Source: Daphnia pulex
Lineage: Eukaryota; Arthropoda; Branchiopoda; Diplostraca; Daphniidae
Length of the DNA stretch: 64,000 nucleotides
Direction: 5' to 3'
NCBI RefSeq assembly: GCF_021134715.1
Contig: NC_060028.1
Coordinates: forward strand, 4,982,501-5,046,500
How positions within the stretch are numbered: position 1 is the stretch's first letter; every line of letters begins with the position of its first letter. The position numbers and the translations under genes are program-made. The notes under the pieces are model-generated. The model was not told the DNA's origin, did not search any database, and saw nothing but the letters and a program-made list of their open reading frames with translations. This document shows positions 1 to 10,536 of this stretch, piece by piece.

Positions 1-440
1 TAGATAGCGAGATCGTTGCAAGAAAGGCCAGTCAAGACTTTTTCCCACAGTGCAACCCTCTCTTTTATAGTTTATGCACTGCGTTGCTGATGGATTAGGG
101 TACTTGATTATGGTGAGTTATTGTACAACAGTACGTTATTACGCCAGGCTGTCGGAGGGTGCTGTACATGTTCGTTGCAAATCGTTATTTCTTCAAGTCA
201 CCGCCATTGCCACTTCAAAGTATGTCTGTTTGCATCCATCCCCAAATACATCCGAGGGACACTATATCTTGCAAACAGCCTACAATTAGCAAACAACACT
301 TTCGTAGTGGCGAGCACAACCCCATCGACGTAAAAACCATAATCGACGTAAACACCACAACCCTTTCTATCCTTTTCAAAACGAAGCACAGTTTAGTATT
401 TTGCTTTTTCTAAAGTTTGACTTGAATTTTTTCAAGAGGT

Positions 441-444
441 AAAA
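441..444 (-). terminator. Likely Pol III terminator after tRNA-Met
   Basis: TTTT on the minus strand, nine bases past the tRNA-Met discriminator. It is the first T4 run downstream of tRNA-Arg on that strand. Same position in the other full units. Confidence 0.55.
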
Positions 445-453
445 TGAAACAAA

Positions 454-526
454 TGCCCCGAGTGAGGTTCGAACTCACGACCTCGAGATTATGAGACTCG
501 CGCGCTGCCTACTGCGCTATCGAGGC
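454..526 (-). tRNA. tRNA-Met(CAT), elongator
   Basis: Unit 1. The complement folds as a cloverleaf: acceptor GCCTCGA/TCGGGGC (one G-T pair), D stem GCGC/GCGC, anticodon loop CTCATAA, T stem GTGAG/CTCAC with loop TTCGAAC, and discriminator A. The anticodon stem has the T31-T39 mismatch usual for elongator tRNA-Met. It lacks initiator features. No intron; CCA is not encoded. It lies 64 bp downstream of tRNA-Arg on the same strand, and a T4 run follows on the minus strand (441-444). Confidence 0.97.
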
Positions 527-590
527 GGCCATCGTCCTTGAACGCTATAACAAAGTGGTACCAACTGTCTTCCTTGAAACGCAAGTAAAT

Positions 591-663
591 CGAGCTTGCC
601 AGGAGTCGAACCTGGAATCTCCTGATCCGTAGTCAGGCGCGTTATCCATTGCGCCACAAACCC
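591..663 (-). tRNA. tRNA-Arg(ACG)
   Basis: Unit 1. Acceptor GGGTTTG/CAAGCTC with two G-T pairs, anticodon stem CCTGA/TCAGG around loop CTACGGA, T arm CCAGG-TTCGACT-CCTGG, discriminator G. A34 would be edited to inosine to read CGU, CGC and CGA codons (family knowledge). The 64-bp spacer to tRNA-Met contains no T4 run on this strand, so the two could share one Pol III transcript. Confidence 0.97.
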
Positions 664-899
664 ATGTTATACGACGAACAATACTAATTGAAAGAAACAA
701 CTACTTGTTTTGAACAGAAAGTGATCAGGTTTGAATCATGTCTTTACTAGTGAAGTCATGTTTTAAGCCTTTAAACAAACCCCATGTTACACGACGAACA
801 ATACTAATTGTAAGAAACAACTACTTGTTTTGGACAGAAAGTGATCAGGTTTGAATCATGTCTTTACTAGTGAAGTCATGTTTTAAGCCTTTAACAAGA
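660..899. repeat. 120-bp tandem duplication in the divergent Arg/Lys upstream region
   Basis: Positions 660-779 and 780-899 repeat with a period of exactly 120 bp and few mismatches (ttat/ttac, gaacag/ggacag). The second copy includes a remnant of the tRNA-Arg 5' end (caaacccc). It is present in nearly all full units and reduced to one copy in most B units. It lies where upstream Pol III signals for both transcription groups would sit. Confidence 0.9.
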
Positions 900-960
900 A
901 TTGAATTTATTATTACTGTTCATACGATCTTCACTGAATTGTTGATAGGGAGGTAATACA

Positions 961-1033
961 GCCCGGTTAGCTCAGACGGTAGAGCGCGGGACTTTTAATC
1001 CTGAGGTCGAGGGTTCAAGTCCCTCATCGGGCG
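961..1033 (+). tRNA. tRNA-Lys(TTT)
   Basis: Unit 1. Acceptor GCCCGGT/ATCGGGC, D stem GCTC/GAGC, anticodon stem CGGGA/TCCTG around loop CTTTTAA, T arm GAGGG-TTCAAGT-CCCTC, discriminator G. It reads AAA/AAG lysine codons. It is divergent from tRNA-Arg across a 297-bp spacer that contains a 120-bp tandem duplication. The TTTT in the anticodon loop is normal for this isoacceptor. Confidence 0.97.
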
Positions 1034-1159
1034 TGAAACGTGGGATGTGTACTAGATATGTGGTGGTGTTCGATACGGGATAATTATTCTGTAATTCAAT
1101 GGTGCAGATAAACTGAGATAATCTGGCTTTAGATGAAAAACGTTAAGGAATAAAATGTC

Positions 1160-1241
1160 GACGAGGTGACCGAGCGGTTAAGGTGATGGACTGCTAATCC
1201 ATTGTGCATTGCACGCATGGGTTCGAATCCCATCCTCGTCG
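1160..1241 (+). tRNA. tRNA-Ser(GCT)
   Basis: Unit 1. An 82-nt class II tRNA with acceptor GACGAGG/CCTCGTC, anticodon stem ATGGA/TCCAT around loop CTGCTAA, a long variable arm (tgtgc/gcacg), T arm ATGGG-TTCGAAT-CCCAT and discriminator G. It reads AGC/AGU serine codons. The 126-bp gap from tRNA-Lys has no T4 run. Confidence 0.97.
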
Positions 1242-1361
1242 AAAGGAGTAGTTAGGGATATTGGCAACTGTAACGCACTCCAATTGCTATGCAGTGATCA
1301 GAGGTTCATAGCATTTCAATGTAGAAACTTAGTCTTCAAGCCACGGTAGGAAATTTATCAA

Positions 1362-1433
1362 GGTTCTATGGTGTAATGGTTAGCACTTCAGACTCTGACT
1401 CTGACAATCTGAGTTCAAATCTCAGTAGGACCT
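1362..1433 (+). tRNA. tRNA-Gln(CTG)
   Basis: Unit 1. Acceptor GGTTCTA/TAGGACC, anticodon stem TCAGA/TCTGA around loop CTCTGAC, T arm CTGAG-TTCAAAT-CTCAG, discriminator T. It reads CAG. It is the last gene of the plus-strand group and is followed at once by TTTT (1435-1438). Confidence 0.97.
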
Positions 1434-1434
1434 A

Positions 1435-1438
1435 TTTT
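1435..1438 (+). terminator. Likely Pol III terminator after tRNA-Gln
   Basis: TTTT one base after the tRNA-Gln discriminator. Apart from the Lys anticodon loop, it is the first T4 run on the plus strand downstream of tRNA-Lys. A T5 run about 40 bp further on, in the next unit, could act as backup. Confidence 0.55.
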
Positions 1439-1893
1439 ACTAGATAGCGAGATCGTTGCAAGAAAGGCCAGTCAAGACTTTTTCCCACAGTGCAACCCTC
1501 TCTTTTATAGTTTATGCACTGCGTTGCTGATGGATTAGGGTACTTGATTATGGTGAGTTATTGTACAACAGTACGTTATTACGCCAGGCTGTCGGAGGGT
1601 GCTGTACATGTTCGTTGCAAATCGTTATTTCTTCAAGTCACCGCCATTGCCACTTCAAAGTATGTCTGTTTGCATCCATCCCCAAATACATCCGAGGGAC
1701 ACTATATCTTGCAAACAGCCTACAATTAGCAAACAACACTTTCGTAGTGGCGAGCACAACCCCATCGACGTAAAAACCATAATCGACGTAAACACCACAA
1801 CCCTTTCTATCCTTTTCAAAACGAAGCACAGTTTAGTATTTTGCTCTTTCTAAAGTTTGACTTGAATTTTTTCAAGAGGTAAAATGAAACAAA

Positions 1894-1966
1894 TGCCCCG
1901 AGTGAGGTTCGAACTCACGACCTCGAGATTATGAGACTCGCGCGCTGCCTACTGCGCTATCGAGGC
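1894..1966 (-). tRNA. tRNA-Met(CAT)
   Basis: Unit 2; same sequence as the unit 1 gene. Confidence 0.96.
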
Positions 1967-2030
1967 GGCCATCGTCCTTGAACGCTATAACAAAGTGGTA
2001 CCAACTGTCTTCCTTGAAACGCAAGTAAAT

Positions 2031-2103
2031 CGAGCTTGCCAGGAGTCGAACCTGGAATCTCCTGATCCGTAGTCAGGCGCGTTATCCATTGCGCCACAAA
2101 CCC
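2031..2103 (-). tRNA. tRNA-Arg(ACG)
   Basis: Unit 2; same sequence as unit 1. Confidence 0.96.
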
Positions 2104-2400
2104 ATGTTATACGACGAACAATACTAATTGAAAGAAACAACTACTTGTTTTGAACAGAAAGTGATCAGGTTTGAATCATGTCTTTACTAGTTAAGTCATG
2201 TTTTAAGCCTTTAAACAAACCCCATGTTACACGACGAACAATACTAATTGTAAGAAACAACTACTTGTTTTGGACAGAAAGTGATCAGGTTTGAATCATG
2301 TCTTTACTAGTGAAGTCATGTTTTAAGCCTTTAACAAGAATTGAATTTATTATTACTGTTCATACGATCTTCACTGAATTGTTGATAGGGAGGTAATACA

Positions 2401-2473
2401 GCCCGGTTAGCTCAGACGGTAGAGCGCGGGACTTTTAATCCTGAGGTCGAGGGTTCAAGTCCCTCATCGGGCG
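2401..2473 (+). tRNA. tRNA-Lys(TTT)
   Basis: Unit 2; same sequence as unit 1. The upstream duplication here has one substitution near 2192. Confidence 0.96.
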
Positions 2474-2599
2474 TGAAACGTGGGATGTGTACTAGATATG
2501 TGGTGGTGTTCGATACGGGATAATTATTCTGTAATTCAATGGTGCAGATAAACTGAGATAATCTGGCTTTAGATGAAAAACGTTAAGGAATAAAATGTC

Positions 2600-2681
2600 G
2601 ACGAGGTGACCGAGCGGTTAAGGTGATGGACTGCTAATCCATTGTGCATTGCACGCATGGGTTCGAATCCCATCCTCGTCG
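2600..2681 (+). tRNA. tRNA-Ser(GCT)
   Basis: Unit 2; same sequence as unit 1. Confidence 0.96.
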
Positions 2682-2801
2682 AAAGGAGTAGTTAGGGATA
2701 TTGGCAACTGTAACGCACTCCAATTGCTATGCAGTGATCAGAGGTTCATAGCATTTCAATGTAGAAACTTAGTCTTCAAGCCACGGTAGGAAATTTATCA
2801 A

Positions 2802-2873
2802 GGTTCTATGGTGTAATGGTTAGCACTTCAGACTCTGACTCTGACAATCTGAGTTCAAATCTCAGTAGGACCT
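2802..2873 (+). tRNA. tRNA-Gln(CTG)
   Basis: Unit 2; same sequence as unit 1. Confidence 0.96.
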
Positions 2874-3333
2874 ATTTTACTAGATAGCGAGATCGTTGCA
2901 AGAAAGGCCAGTCAAGACTTTTTCCCACAGTGCAACCCTCTCTTTTATAGTTTATGCACTGCGTTGCTGATGGATTAGGGTACTTGATTATGGTGAGTTA
3001 TTGTACAACAGTACGTTATTACGCCAGGCTGTCGGAGGGTGCTGTACATGTTCGTTGCAAATCGTTATTTCTTCAAGTCACCGCCATTGCCACTTCAAAG
3101 TATGTCTGTTTGCATCCATCCCCAAATACATCCGAGGGACACTATATCTTGCAAACAGCCTACAATTAGCAAACAACACTTTCGTAGTGGCGAGCACAAC
3201 CCCATCGACGTAAAAACCATAATCGACGTAAACACCACAACCCTTTCTATCCTTTTCAAAACGAAGCACAGTTTAGTATTTTGCTCTTTCTAAAGTTTGA
3301 CTTGAATTTTTTCAAGAGGTAAAATGAAACAAA

Positions 3334-3406
3334 TGCCCCGAGTGAGGTTCGAACTCACGACCTCGAGATTATGAGACTCGCGCGCTGCCTACTGCGCTAT
3401 CGAGGC
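3334..3406 (-). tRNA. tRNA-Met(CAT)
   Basis: Unit 3; same sequence as unit 1. Confidence 0.96.
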
Positions 3407-3470
3407 GGCCATCGTCCTTGAACGCTATAACAAAGTGGTACCAACTGTCTTCCTTGAAACGCAAGTAAAT

Positions 3471-3543
3471 CGAGCTTGCCAGGAGTCGAACCTGGAATCT
3501 CCTGATCCGTAGTCAGGCGCGTTATCCATTGCGCCACAAACCC
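3471..3543 (-). tRNA. tRNA-Arg(ACG)
   Basis: Unit 3; gene unchanged. The A-rich stretch upstream of it (from 3571) is altered to a pure A-run. Confidence 0.96.
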
Positions 3544-3840
3544 ATGTTATACGACGAACAATACTAATTGAAAAAAAAAACTACTTGTTTTGAACAGAAA
3601 GTGATCAGGTTTGAATCATGTCTTTACTAGTGAAGTCATGTTTTAAGCCTTTAAACAAACCCCATGTTACACGACGAACAATACTAATTGTAAGAAACAA
3701 CTACTTGTTTTGGACAGAAAGTGATCAGGTTTGAATCATGTCTTTACTAGTGAAGTCATGTTTTAAGCCTTTAACAAGAATTGAATTTATTATTACTGTT
3801 CATACGATCTTCACTGAATTGTTGATAGGGAGGTAATACA

Positions 3841-3913
3841 GCCCGGTTAGCTCAGACGGTAGAGCGCGGGACTTTTAATCCTGAGGTCGAGGGTTCAAGT
3901 CCCTCATCGGGCG
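3841..3913 (+). tRNA. tRNA-Lys(TTT)
   Basis: Unit 3; same sequence as unit 1. Confidence 0.96.
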
Positions 3914-4039
3914 TGAAACGTGGGATGTGTACTAGATATGTGGTGGTGTTCGATACGGGATAATTATTCTGTAATTCAATGGTGCAGATAAACTGAGATA
4001 ATCTGGCTTTAGATGAAAAACGTTAAGGAATAAAATGTC

Positions 4040-4121
4040 GACGAGGTGACCGAGCGGTTAAGGTGATGGACTGCTAATCCATTGTGCATTGCACGCATGG
4101 GTTCGAATCCCATCCTCGTCG
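4040..4121 (+). tRNA. tRNA-Ser(GCT)
   Basis: Unit 3; same sequence as unit 1. Confidence 0.96.
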
Positions 4122-4241
4122 AAAGGAGTAGTTAGGGATATTGGCAACTGTAACGCACTCCAATTGCTATGCAGTGATCAGAGGTTCATAGCATTTCAAT
4201 GTAGAAACTTAGTCTTCAAGCCACGGTAGGAAATTTATCAA

Positions 4242-4313
4242 GGTTCTATGGTGTAATGGTTAGCACTTCAGACTCTGACTCTGACAATCTGAGTTCAAAT
4301 CTCAGTAGGACCT
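4242..4313 (+). tRNA. tRNA-Gln(CTG)
   Basis: Unit 3; same sequence as unit 1. Confidence 0.96.
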
Positions 4314-4773
4314 ATTTTACTAGATAGCGAGATCGTTGCAAGAAAGGCCAGTCAAGACTTTTTCCCACAGTGCAACCCTCTCTTTTATAGTTTATGCACT
4401 GCGTTGCTGATGGATTAGGGTACTTGATTATGGTGAGTTATTGTACAACAGTACGTTATTACGCCAGGCTGTCGGAGGGTGCTGTACATGTTCGTTGCAA
4501 ATCGTTATTTCTTCAAGTCACCGCCATTGCCACTTCAAAGTATGTCTGTTTGCATCCATCCCCAAATACATCCGAGGGACACTATATCTTGCAAACAGCC
4601 TACAATTAGCAAACAACACTTTCGTAGTGGCGAGCACAACCCCATCGACGTAAAAACCATAATCGACGTAAACACCACAACCCTTTCTATCCTTTTCAAA
4701 ACGAAGCACAGTTTAGTATTTTGCTCTTTCTAAAGTTTGACTTGAATTTTTTCAAGAGGTAAAATGAAACAAA

Positions 4774-4846
4774 TGCCCCGAGTGAGGTTCGAACTCACGA
4801 CCTCGAGATTATGAGACTCGCGCGCTGCCTACTGCGCTATCGAGGC
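4774..4846 (-). tRNA. tRNA-Met(CAT)
   Basis: Unit 4; same sequence as unit 1. Confidence 0.96.
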
Positions 4847-4910
4847 GGCCATCGTCCTTGAACGCTATAACAAAGTGGTACCAACTGTCTTCCTTGAAAC
4901 GCAAGTAAAT

Positions 4911-4983
4911 CGAGCTTGCCAGGAGTCGAACCTGGAATCTCCTGATCCGTAGTCAGGCGCGTTATCCATTGCGCCACAAACCC
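4911..4983 (-). tRNA. tRNA-Arg(ACG)
   Basis: Unit 4; gene unchanged. The upstream A-run is 3 bp longer, which makes this unit 1,443 bp. Confidence 0.96.
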
Positions 4984-5283
4984 ATGTTATACGACGAACA
5001 ATACTAATTGAAAAAAAAAACAACTACTTGTTTTGAACAGAAAGTGATCAGGTTTGAATCATGTCTTTACTAGTGAAGTCATGTTTTAAGCCTTTAAACA
5101 AACCCCATGTTACACGACGAACAATACTAATTGTAAGAAACAACTACTTGTTTTGGACAGAAAGTGATCAGGTTTGAATCATGTCTTTACTAGTGAAGTC
5201 ATGTTTTAAGCCTTTAACAAGAATTGAATTTATTATTACTGTTCATACGATCTTCACTGAATTGTTGATAGGGAGGTAATACA

Positions 5284-5356
5284 GCCCGGTTAGCTCAGAC
5301 GGTAGAGCGCGGGACTTTTAATCCTGAGGTCGAGGGTTCAAGTCCCTCATCGGGCG
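5284..5356 (+). tRNA. tRNA-Lys(TTT)
   Basis: Unit 4; same sequence as unit 1. Confidence 0.96.
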
Positions 5357-5482
5357 TGAAACGTGGGATGTGTACTAGATATGTGGTGGTGTTCGATACG
5401 GGATAATTATTCTGTAATTCAATGGTGCAGATAAACTGAGATAATCTGGCTTTAGATGAAAAACGTTAAGGAATAAAATGTC

Positions 5483-5564
5483 GACGAGGTGACCGAGCGG
5501 TTAAGGTGATGGACTGCTAATCCATTGTGCATTGCACGCATGGGTTCGAATCCCATCCTCGTCG
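5483..5564 (+). tRNA. tRNA-Ser(GCT)
   Basis: Unit 4; same sequence as unit 1. Confidence 0.96.
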
Positions 5565-5684
5565 AAAGGAGTAGTTAGGGATATTGGCAACTGTAACGCA
5601 CTCCAATTGCTATGCAGTGATCAGAGGTTCATAGCATTTCAATGTAGAAACTTAGTCTTCAAGCCACGGTAGGAAATTTATCAA

Positions 5685-5756
5685 GGTTCTATGGTGTAAT
5701 GGTTAGCACTTCAGACTCTGACTCTGACAATCTGAGTTCAAATCTCAGTAGGACCT
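5685..5756 (+). tRNA. tRNA-Gln(CTG)
   Basis: Unit 4; same sequence as unit 1. Confidence 0.96.
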
Positions 5757-6216
5757 ATTTTACTAGATAGCGAGATCGTTGCAAGAAAGGCCAGTCAAGA
5801 CTTTTTCCCACAGTGCAACCCTCTCTTTTATAGTTTATGCACTGCGTTGCTGATGGATTAGGGTACTTGATTATGGTGAGTTATTGTACAACAGTACGTT
5901 ATTACGCCAGGCTGTCGGAGGGTGCTGTACATGTTCGTTGCAAATCGTTATTTCTTCAAGTCACCGCCATTGCCACTTCAAAGTATGTCTGTTTGCATCC
6001 ATCCCCAAATACATCCGAGGGACACTATATCTTGCAAACAGCCTACAATTAGCAAACAACACTTTCGTAGTGGCGAGCACAACCCCATCGACGTAAAAAC
6101 CATAATCGACGTAAACACCACAACCCTTTCTATCCTTTTCAAAACGAAGCACAGTTTAGTATTTTGCTCTTTCTAAAGTTTGACTTGAATTTTTTCAAGA
6201 GGTAAAATGAAACAAA

Positions 6217-6289
6217 TGCCCCGAGTGAGGTTCGAACTCACGACCTCGAGATTATGAGACTCGCGCGCTGCCTACTGCGCTATCGAGGC
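6217..6289 (-). tRNA. tRNA-Met(CAT)
   Basis: Unit 5; same sequence as unit 1. Confidence 0.96.
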
Positions 6290-6353
6290 GGCCATCGTCC
6301 TTGAACGCTATAACAAAGTGGTACCAACTGTCTTCCTTGAAACGCAAGTAAAT

Positions 6354-6426
6354 CGAGCTTGCCAGGAGTCGAACCTGGAATCTCCTGATCCGTAGTCAGG
6401 CGCGTTATCCATTGCGCCACAAACCC
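6354..6426 (-). tRNA. tRNA-Arg(ACG)
   Basis: Unit 5; same sequence as unit 1. Confidence 0.96.
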
Positions 6427-6723
6427 ATGTTATACGACGAACAATACTAATTGAAAGAAACAACTACTTGTTTTGAACAGAAAGTGATCAGGTTTGAATC
6501 ATGTCTTTACTAGTGAAGTCATGTTTTAAGCCTTTAAACAAACCCCATGTTACACGACGAACAATACTAATTGTAAGAAACAACTACTTGTTTTGGACAG
6601 AAAGTGATCAGGTTTGAATCATGTCTTTACTAGTGAAGTCATGTTTTAAGCCTTTAACAAGAATTGAATTTATTATTACTGTTCATACGATCTTCACTGA
6701 ATTGTTGATAGGGAGGTAATACA

Positions 6724-6796
6724 GCCCGGTTAGCTCAGACGGTAGAGCGCGGGACTTTTAATCCTGAGGTCGAGGGTTCAAGTCCCTCATCGGGCG
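6724..6796 (+). tRNA. tRNA-Lys(TTT)
   Basis: Unit 5; same sequence as unit 1. Confidence 0.96.
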
Positions 6797-6922
6797 TGAA
6801 ACGTGGGATGTGTACTAGATATGTGGTGGTGTTCGATACGGGATAATTATTCTGTAATTCAATGGTGCAGATAAACTGAGATAATCTGGCTTTAGATGAA
6901 AAACGTTAAGGAATAAAATGTC

Positions 6923-7004
6923 GACGAGGTGACCGAGCGGTTAAGGTGATGGACTGCTAATCCATTGTGCATTGCACGCATGGGTTCGAATCCCATCCTC
7001 GTCG
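6923..7004 (+). tRNA. tRNA-Ser(GCT)
   Basis: Unit 5; same sequence as unit 1. Confidence 0.96.
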
Positions 7005-7124
7005 AAAGGAGTAGTTAGGGATATTGGCAACTGTAACGCACTCCAATTGCTATGCAGTGATCAGAGGTTCATAGCATTTCAATGTAGAAACTTAGTCTTC
7101 AAGCCACGGTAGGAAATTTATCAA

Positions 7125-7196
7125 GGTTCTATGGTGTAATGGTTAGCACTTCAGACTCTGACTCTGACAATCTGAGTTCAAATCTCAGTAGGACCT
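7125..7196 (+). tRNA. tRNA-Gln(CTG)
   Basis: Unit 5; same sequence as unit 1. Confidence 0.96.
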
Positions 7197-7656
7197 ATTT
7201 TACTAGATAGCGAGATCGTTGCAAGAAAGGCCAGTCAAGACTTTTTCCCACAGTGCAACCCTCTCTTTTATAGTTTATGCACTGCGTTGCTGATGGATTA
7301 GGGTACTTGATTATGGTGAGTTATTGTACAACAGTACGTTATTACGCCAGGCTGTCGGAGGGTGCTGTACATGTTCGTTGCAAATCGTTATTTCTTCAAG
7401 TCACCGCCATTGCCACTTCAAAGTATGTCTGTTTGCATCCATCCCCAAATACATCCGAGGGACACTATATCTTGCAAACAGCCTACAATTAGCAAACAAC
7501 ACTTTCGTAGTGGCGAGCACAACCCCATCGACGTAAAAACCATAATCGACGTAAACACCACAACCCTTTCTATCCTTTTCAAAACGAAGCACAGTTTAGT
7601 ATTTTGCTCTTTCTAAAGTTTGACTTGAATTTTTTCAAGAGGTAAAATGAAACAAA

Positions 7657-7729
7657 TGCCCCGAGTGAGGTTCGAACTCACGACCTCGAGATTATGAGAC
7701 TCGCGCGCTGCCTACTGCGCTATCGAGGC
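7657..7729 (-). tRNA. tRNA-Met(CAT)
   Basis: Unit 6; same sequence as unit 1. Confidence 0.96.
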
Positions 7730-7793
7730 GGCCATCGTCCTTGAACGCTATAACAAAGTGGTACCAACTGTCTTCCTTGAAACGCAAGTAAAT

Positions 7794-7866
7794 CGAGCTT
7801 GCCAGGAGTCGAACCTGGAATCTCCTGATCCGTAGTCAGGCGCGTTATCCATTGCGCCACAAACCC
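7794..7866 (-). tRNA. tRNA-Arg(ACG)
   Basis: Unit 6; gene unchanged, with one G-to-A change in the upstream A-rich stretch. Confidence 0.96.
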
Positions 7867-8163
7867 ATGTTATACGACGAACAATACTAATTGAAAAAAA
7901 CAACTACTTGTTTTGAACAGAAAGTGATCAGGTTTGAATCATGTCTTTACTAGTGAAGTCATGTTTTAAGCCTTTAAACAAACCCCATGTTACACGACGA
8001 ACAATACTAATTGTAAGAAACAACTACTTGTTTTGGACAGAAAGTGATCAGGTTTGAATCATGTCTTTACTAGTGAAGTCATGTTTTAAGCCTTTAACAA
8101 GAATTGAATTTATTATTACTGTTCATACGATCTTCACTGAATTGTTGATAGGGAGGTAATACA

Positions 8164-8236
8164 GCCCGGTTAGCTCAGACGGTAGAGCGCGGGACTTTTA
8201 ATCCTGAGGTCGAGGGTTCAAGTCCCTCATCGGGCG
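8164..8236 (+). tRNA. tRNA-Lys(TTT)
   Basis: Unit 6; same sequence as unit 1. Confidence 0.96.
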
Positions 8237-8362
8237 TGAAACGTGGGATGTGTACTAGATATGTGGTGGTGTTCGATACGGGATAATTATTCTGTAATTC
8301 AATGGTGCAGATAAACTGAGATAATCTGGCTTTAGATGAAAAACGTTAAGGAATAAAATGTC

Positions 8363-8444
8363 GACGAGGTGACCGAGCGGTTAAGGTGATGGACTGCTAA
8401 TCCATTGTGCATTGCACGCATGGGTTCGAATCCCATCCTCGTCG
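8363..8444 (+). tRNA. tRNA-Ser(GCT)
   Basis: Unit 6; same sequence as unit 1. Confidence 0.96.
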
Positions 8445-8564
8445 AAAGGAGTAGTTAGGGATATTGGCAACTGTAACGCACTCCAATTGCTATGCAGTGA
8501 TCAGAGGTTCATAGCATTTCAATGTAGAAACTTAGTCTTCAAGCCACGGTAGGAAATTTATCAA

Positions 8565-8636
8565 GGTTCTATGGTGTAATGGTTAGCACTTCAGACTCTG
8601 ACTCTGACAATCTGAGTTCAAATCTCAGTAGGACCT
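8565..8636 (+). tRNA. tRNA-Gln(CTG)
   Basis: Unit 6; same sequence as unit 1. Confidence 0.96.
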
Positions 8637-9096
8637 ATTTTACTAGATAGCGAGATCGTTGCAAGAAAGGCCAGTCAAGACTTTTTCCCACAGTGCAACC
8701 CTCTCTTTTATAGTTTATGCACTGCGTTGCTGATGGATTAGGGTACTTGATTATGGTGAGTTATTGTACAACAGTACGTTATTACGCCAGGCTGTCGGAG
8801 GGTGCTGTACATGTTCGTTGCAAATCGTTATTTCTTCAAGTCACCGCCATTGCCACTTCAAAGTATGTCTGTTTGCATCCATCCCCAAATACATCCGAGG
8901 GACACTATATCTTGCAAACAGCCTACAATTAGCAAACAACACTTTCGTAGTGGCGAGCACAACCCCATCGACGTAAAAACCATAATCGACGTAAACACCA
9001 CAACCCTTTCTATCCTTTTCAAAACGAAGCACAGTTTAGTATTTTGCTTTTTCTAAAGTTTGACTTGAATTTTTTCAAGAGGTAAAATGAAACAAA

Positions 9097-9169
9097 TGCC
9101 CCGAGTGAGGTTCGAACTCACGACCTCGAGATTATGAGACTCGCGCGCTGCCTACTGCGCTATCGAGGC
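9097..9169 (-). tRNA. tRNA-Met(CAT)
   Basis: Unit 7; same sequence as unit 1. Confidence 0.96.
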
Positions 9170-9233
9170 GGCCATCGTCCTTGAACGCTATAACAAAGTG
9201 GTACCAACTGTCTTCCTTGAAACGCAAGTAAAT

Positions 9234-9306
9234 CGAGCTTGCCAGGAGTCGAACCTGGAATCTCCTGATCCGTAGTCAGGCGCGTTATCCATTGCGCCAC
9301 AAACCC
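9234..9306 (-). tRNA. tRNA-Arg(ACG)
   Basis: Unit 7; same sequence as unit 1. Confidence 0.96.
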
Positions 9307-9603
9307 ATGTTATACGACGAACAATACTAATTGAAAGAAACAACTACTTGTTTTGAACAGAAAGTGATCAGGTTTGAATCATGTCTTTACTAGTGAAGTC
9401 ATGTTTTAAGCCTTTAAACAAACCCCATGTTACACGACGAACAATACTAATTGTAAGAAACAACTACTTGTTTTGGACAGAAAGTGATCAGGTTTGAATC
9501 ATGTCTTTACTAGTGAAGTCATGTTTTAAGCCTTTAACAAGAATTGAATTTATTATTACTGTTCATACGATCTTCACTGAATTGTTGATAGGGAGGTAAT
9601 ACA

Positions 9604-9676
9604 GCCCGGTTAGCTCAGACGGTAGAGCGCGGGACTTTTAATCCTGAGGTCGAGGGTTCAAGTCCCTCATCGGGCG
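9604..9676 (+). tRNA. tRNA-Lys(TTT)
   Basis: Unit 7; same sequence as unit 1. Confidence 0.96.
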
Positions 9677-9802
9677 TGAAACGTGGGATGTGTACTAGAT
9701 ATGTGGTGGTGTTCGATACGGGATAATTATTCTGTAATTCAATGGTGCAGATAAACTGAGATAATCTGGCTTTAGATGAAAAACGTTAAGGAATAAAATG
9801 TC

Positions 9803-9884
9803 GACGAGGTGACCGAGCGGTTAAGGTGATGGACTGCTAATCCATTGTGCATTGCACGCATGGGTTCGAATCCCATCCTCGTCG
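9803..9884 (+). tRNA. tRNA-Ser(GCT)
   Basis: Unit 7; same sequence as unit 1. Confidence 0.96.
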
Positions 9885-10004
9885 AAAGGAGTAGTTAGGG
9901 ATATTGGCAACTGTAACGCACTCCAATTGCTATGCAGTGATCAGAGGTTCATAGCATTTCAATGTAGAAACTTAGTCTTCAAGCCACGGTAGGAAATTTA
10001 TCAA

Positions 10005-10076
10005 GGTTCTATGGTGTAATGGTTAGCACTTCAGACTCTGACTCTGACAATCTGAGTTCAAATCTCAGTAGGACCT
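10005..10076 (+). tRNA. tRNA-Gln(CTG)
   Basis: Unit 7; same sequence as unit 1. Confidence 0.96.
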
Positions 10077-10536
10077 ATTTTACTAGATAGCGAGATCGTT
10101 GCAAGAAAGGCCAGTCAAGACTTTTTCCCACAGTGCAACCCTCTCTTTTATAGTTTATGCACTGCGTTGCTGATGGATTAGGGTACTTGATTATGGTGAG
10201 TTATTGTACAACAGTACGTTATTACGCCAGGCTGTCGGAGGGTGCTGTACATGTTCGTTGCAAATCGTTATTTCTTCAAGTCACCGCCATTGCCACTTCA
10301 AAGTATGTCTGTTTGCATCCATCCCCAAATACATCCGAGGGACACTATATCTTGCAAACAGCCTACAATTAGCAAACAACACTTTCGTAGTGGCGAGCAC
10401 AACCCCATCGACGTAAAAACCATAATCGACGTAAACACCACAACCCTTTCTATCCTTTTCAAAACGAAGCACAGTTTAGTATTTTGCTTTTTCTAAAGTT
10501 TGACTTGAATTTTTTCAAGAGGTAAAATGAAACAAA

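Noticed and set aside
74-413. Repeated ORFs of 63-84 codons in the first 410 bp of every unit (MHCVADGLGY..., MLYMFVANRY..., MLRFEKDRKG...)
   Set aside because: Three overlapping plus frames and one minus frame are open at the same place, and they are preserved only because the DNA itself is repeated. No domain, and no codon-type change pattern between copies. The 79-codon versions come from one base change near the start.
421-436. Palindrome cttgaattttttcaag in each unit
   Set aside because: A 6-bp stem with a T-run is too short to call a functional element, and the T4 next to tRNA-Met explains termination better.
1-440. A sixth RNA gene (5S rRNA, snRNA or snoRNA) in the convergent spacer
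   Set aside because: No cloverleaf, B box, 5S internal control region, Sm site or C/D box pair was found on either strand.
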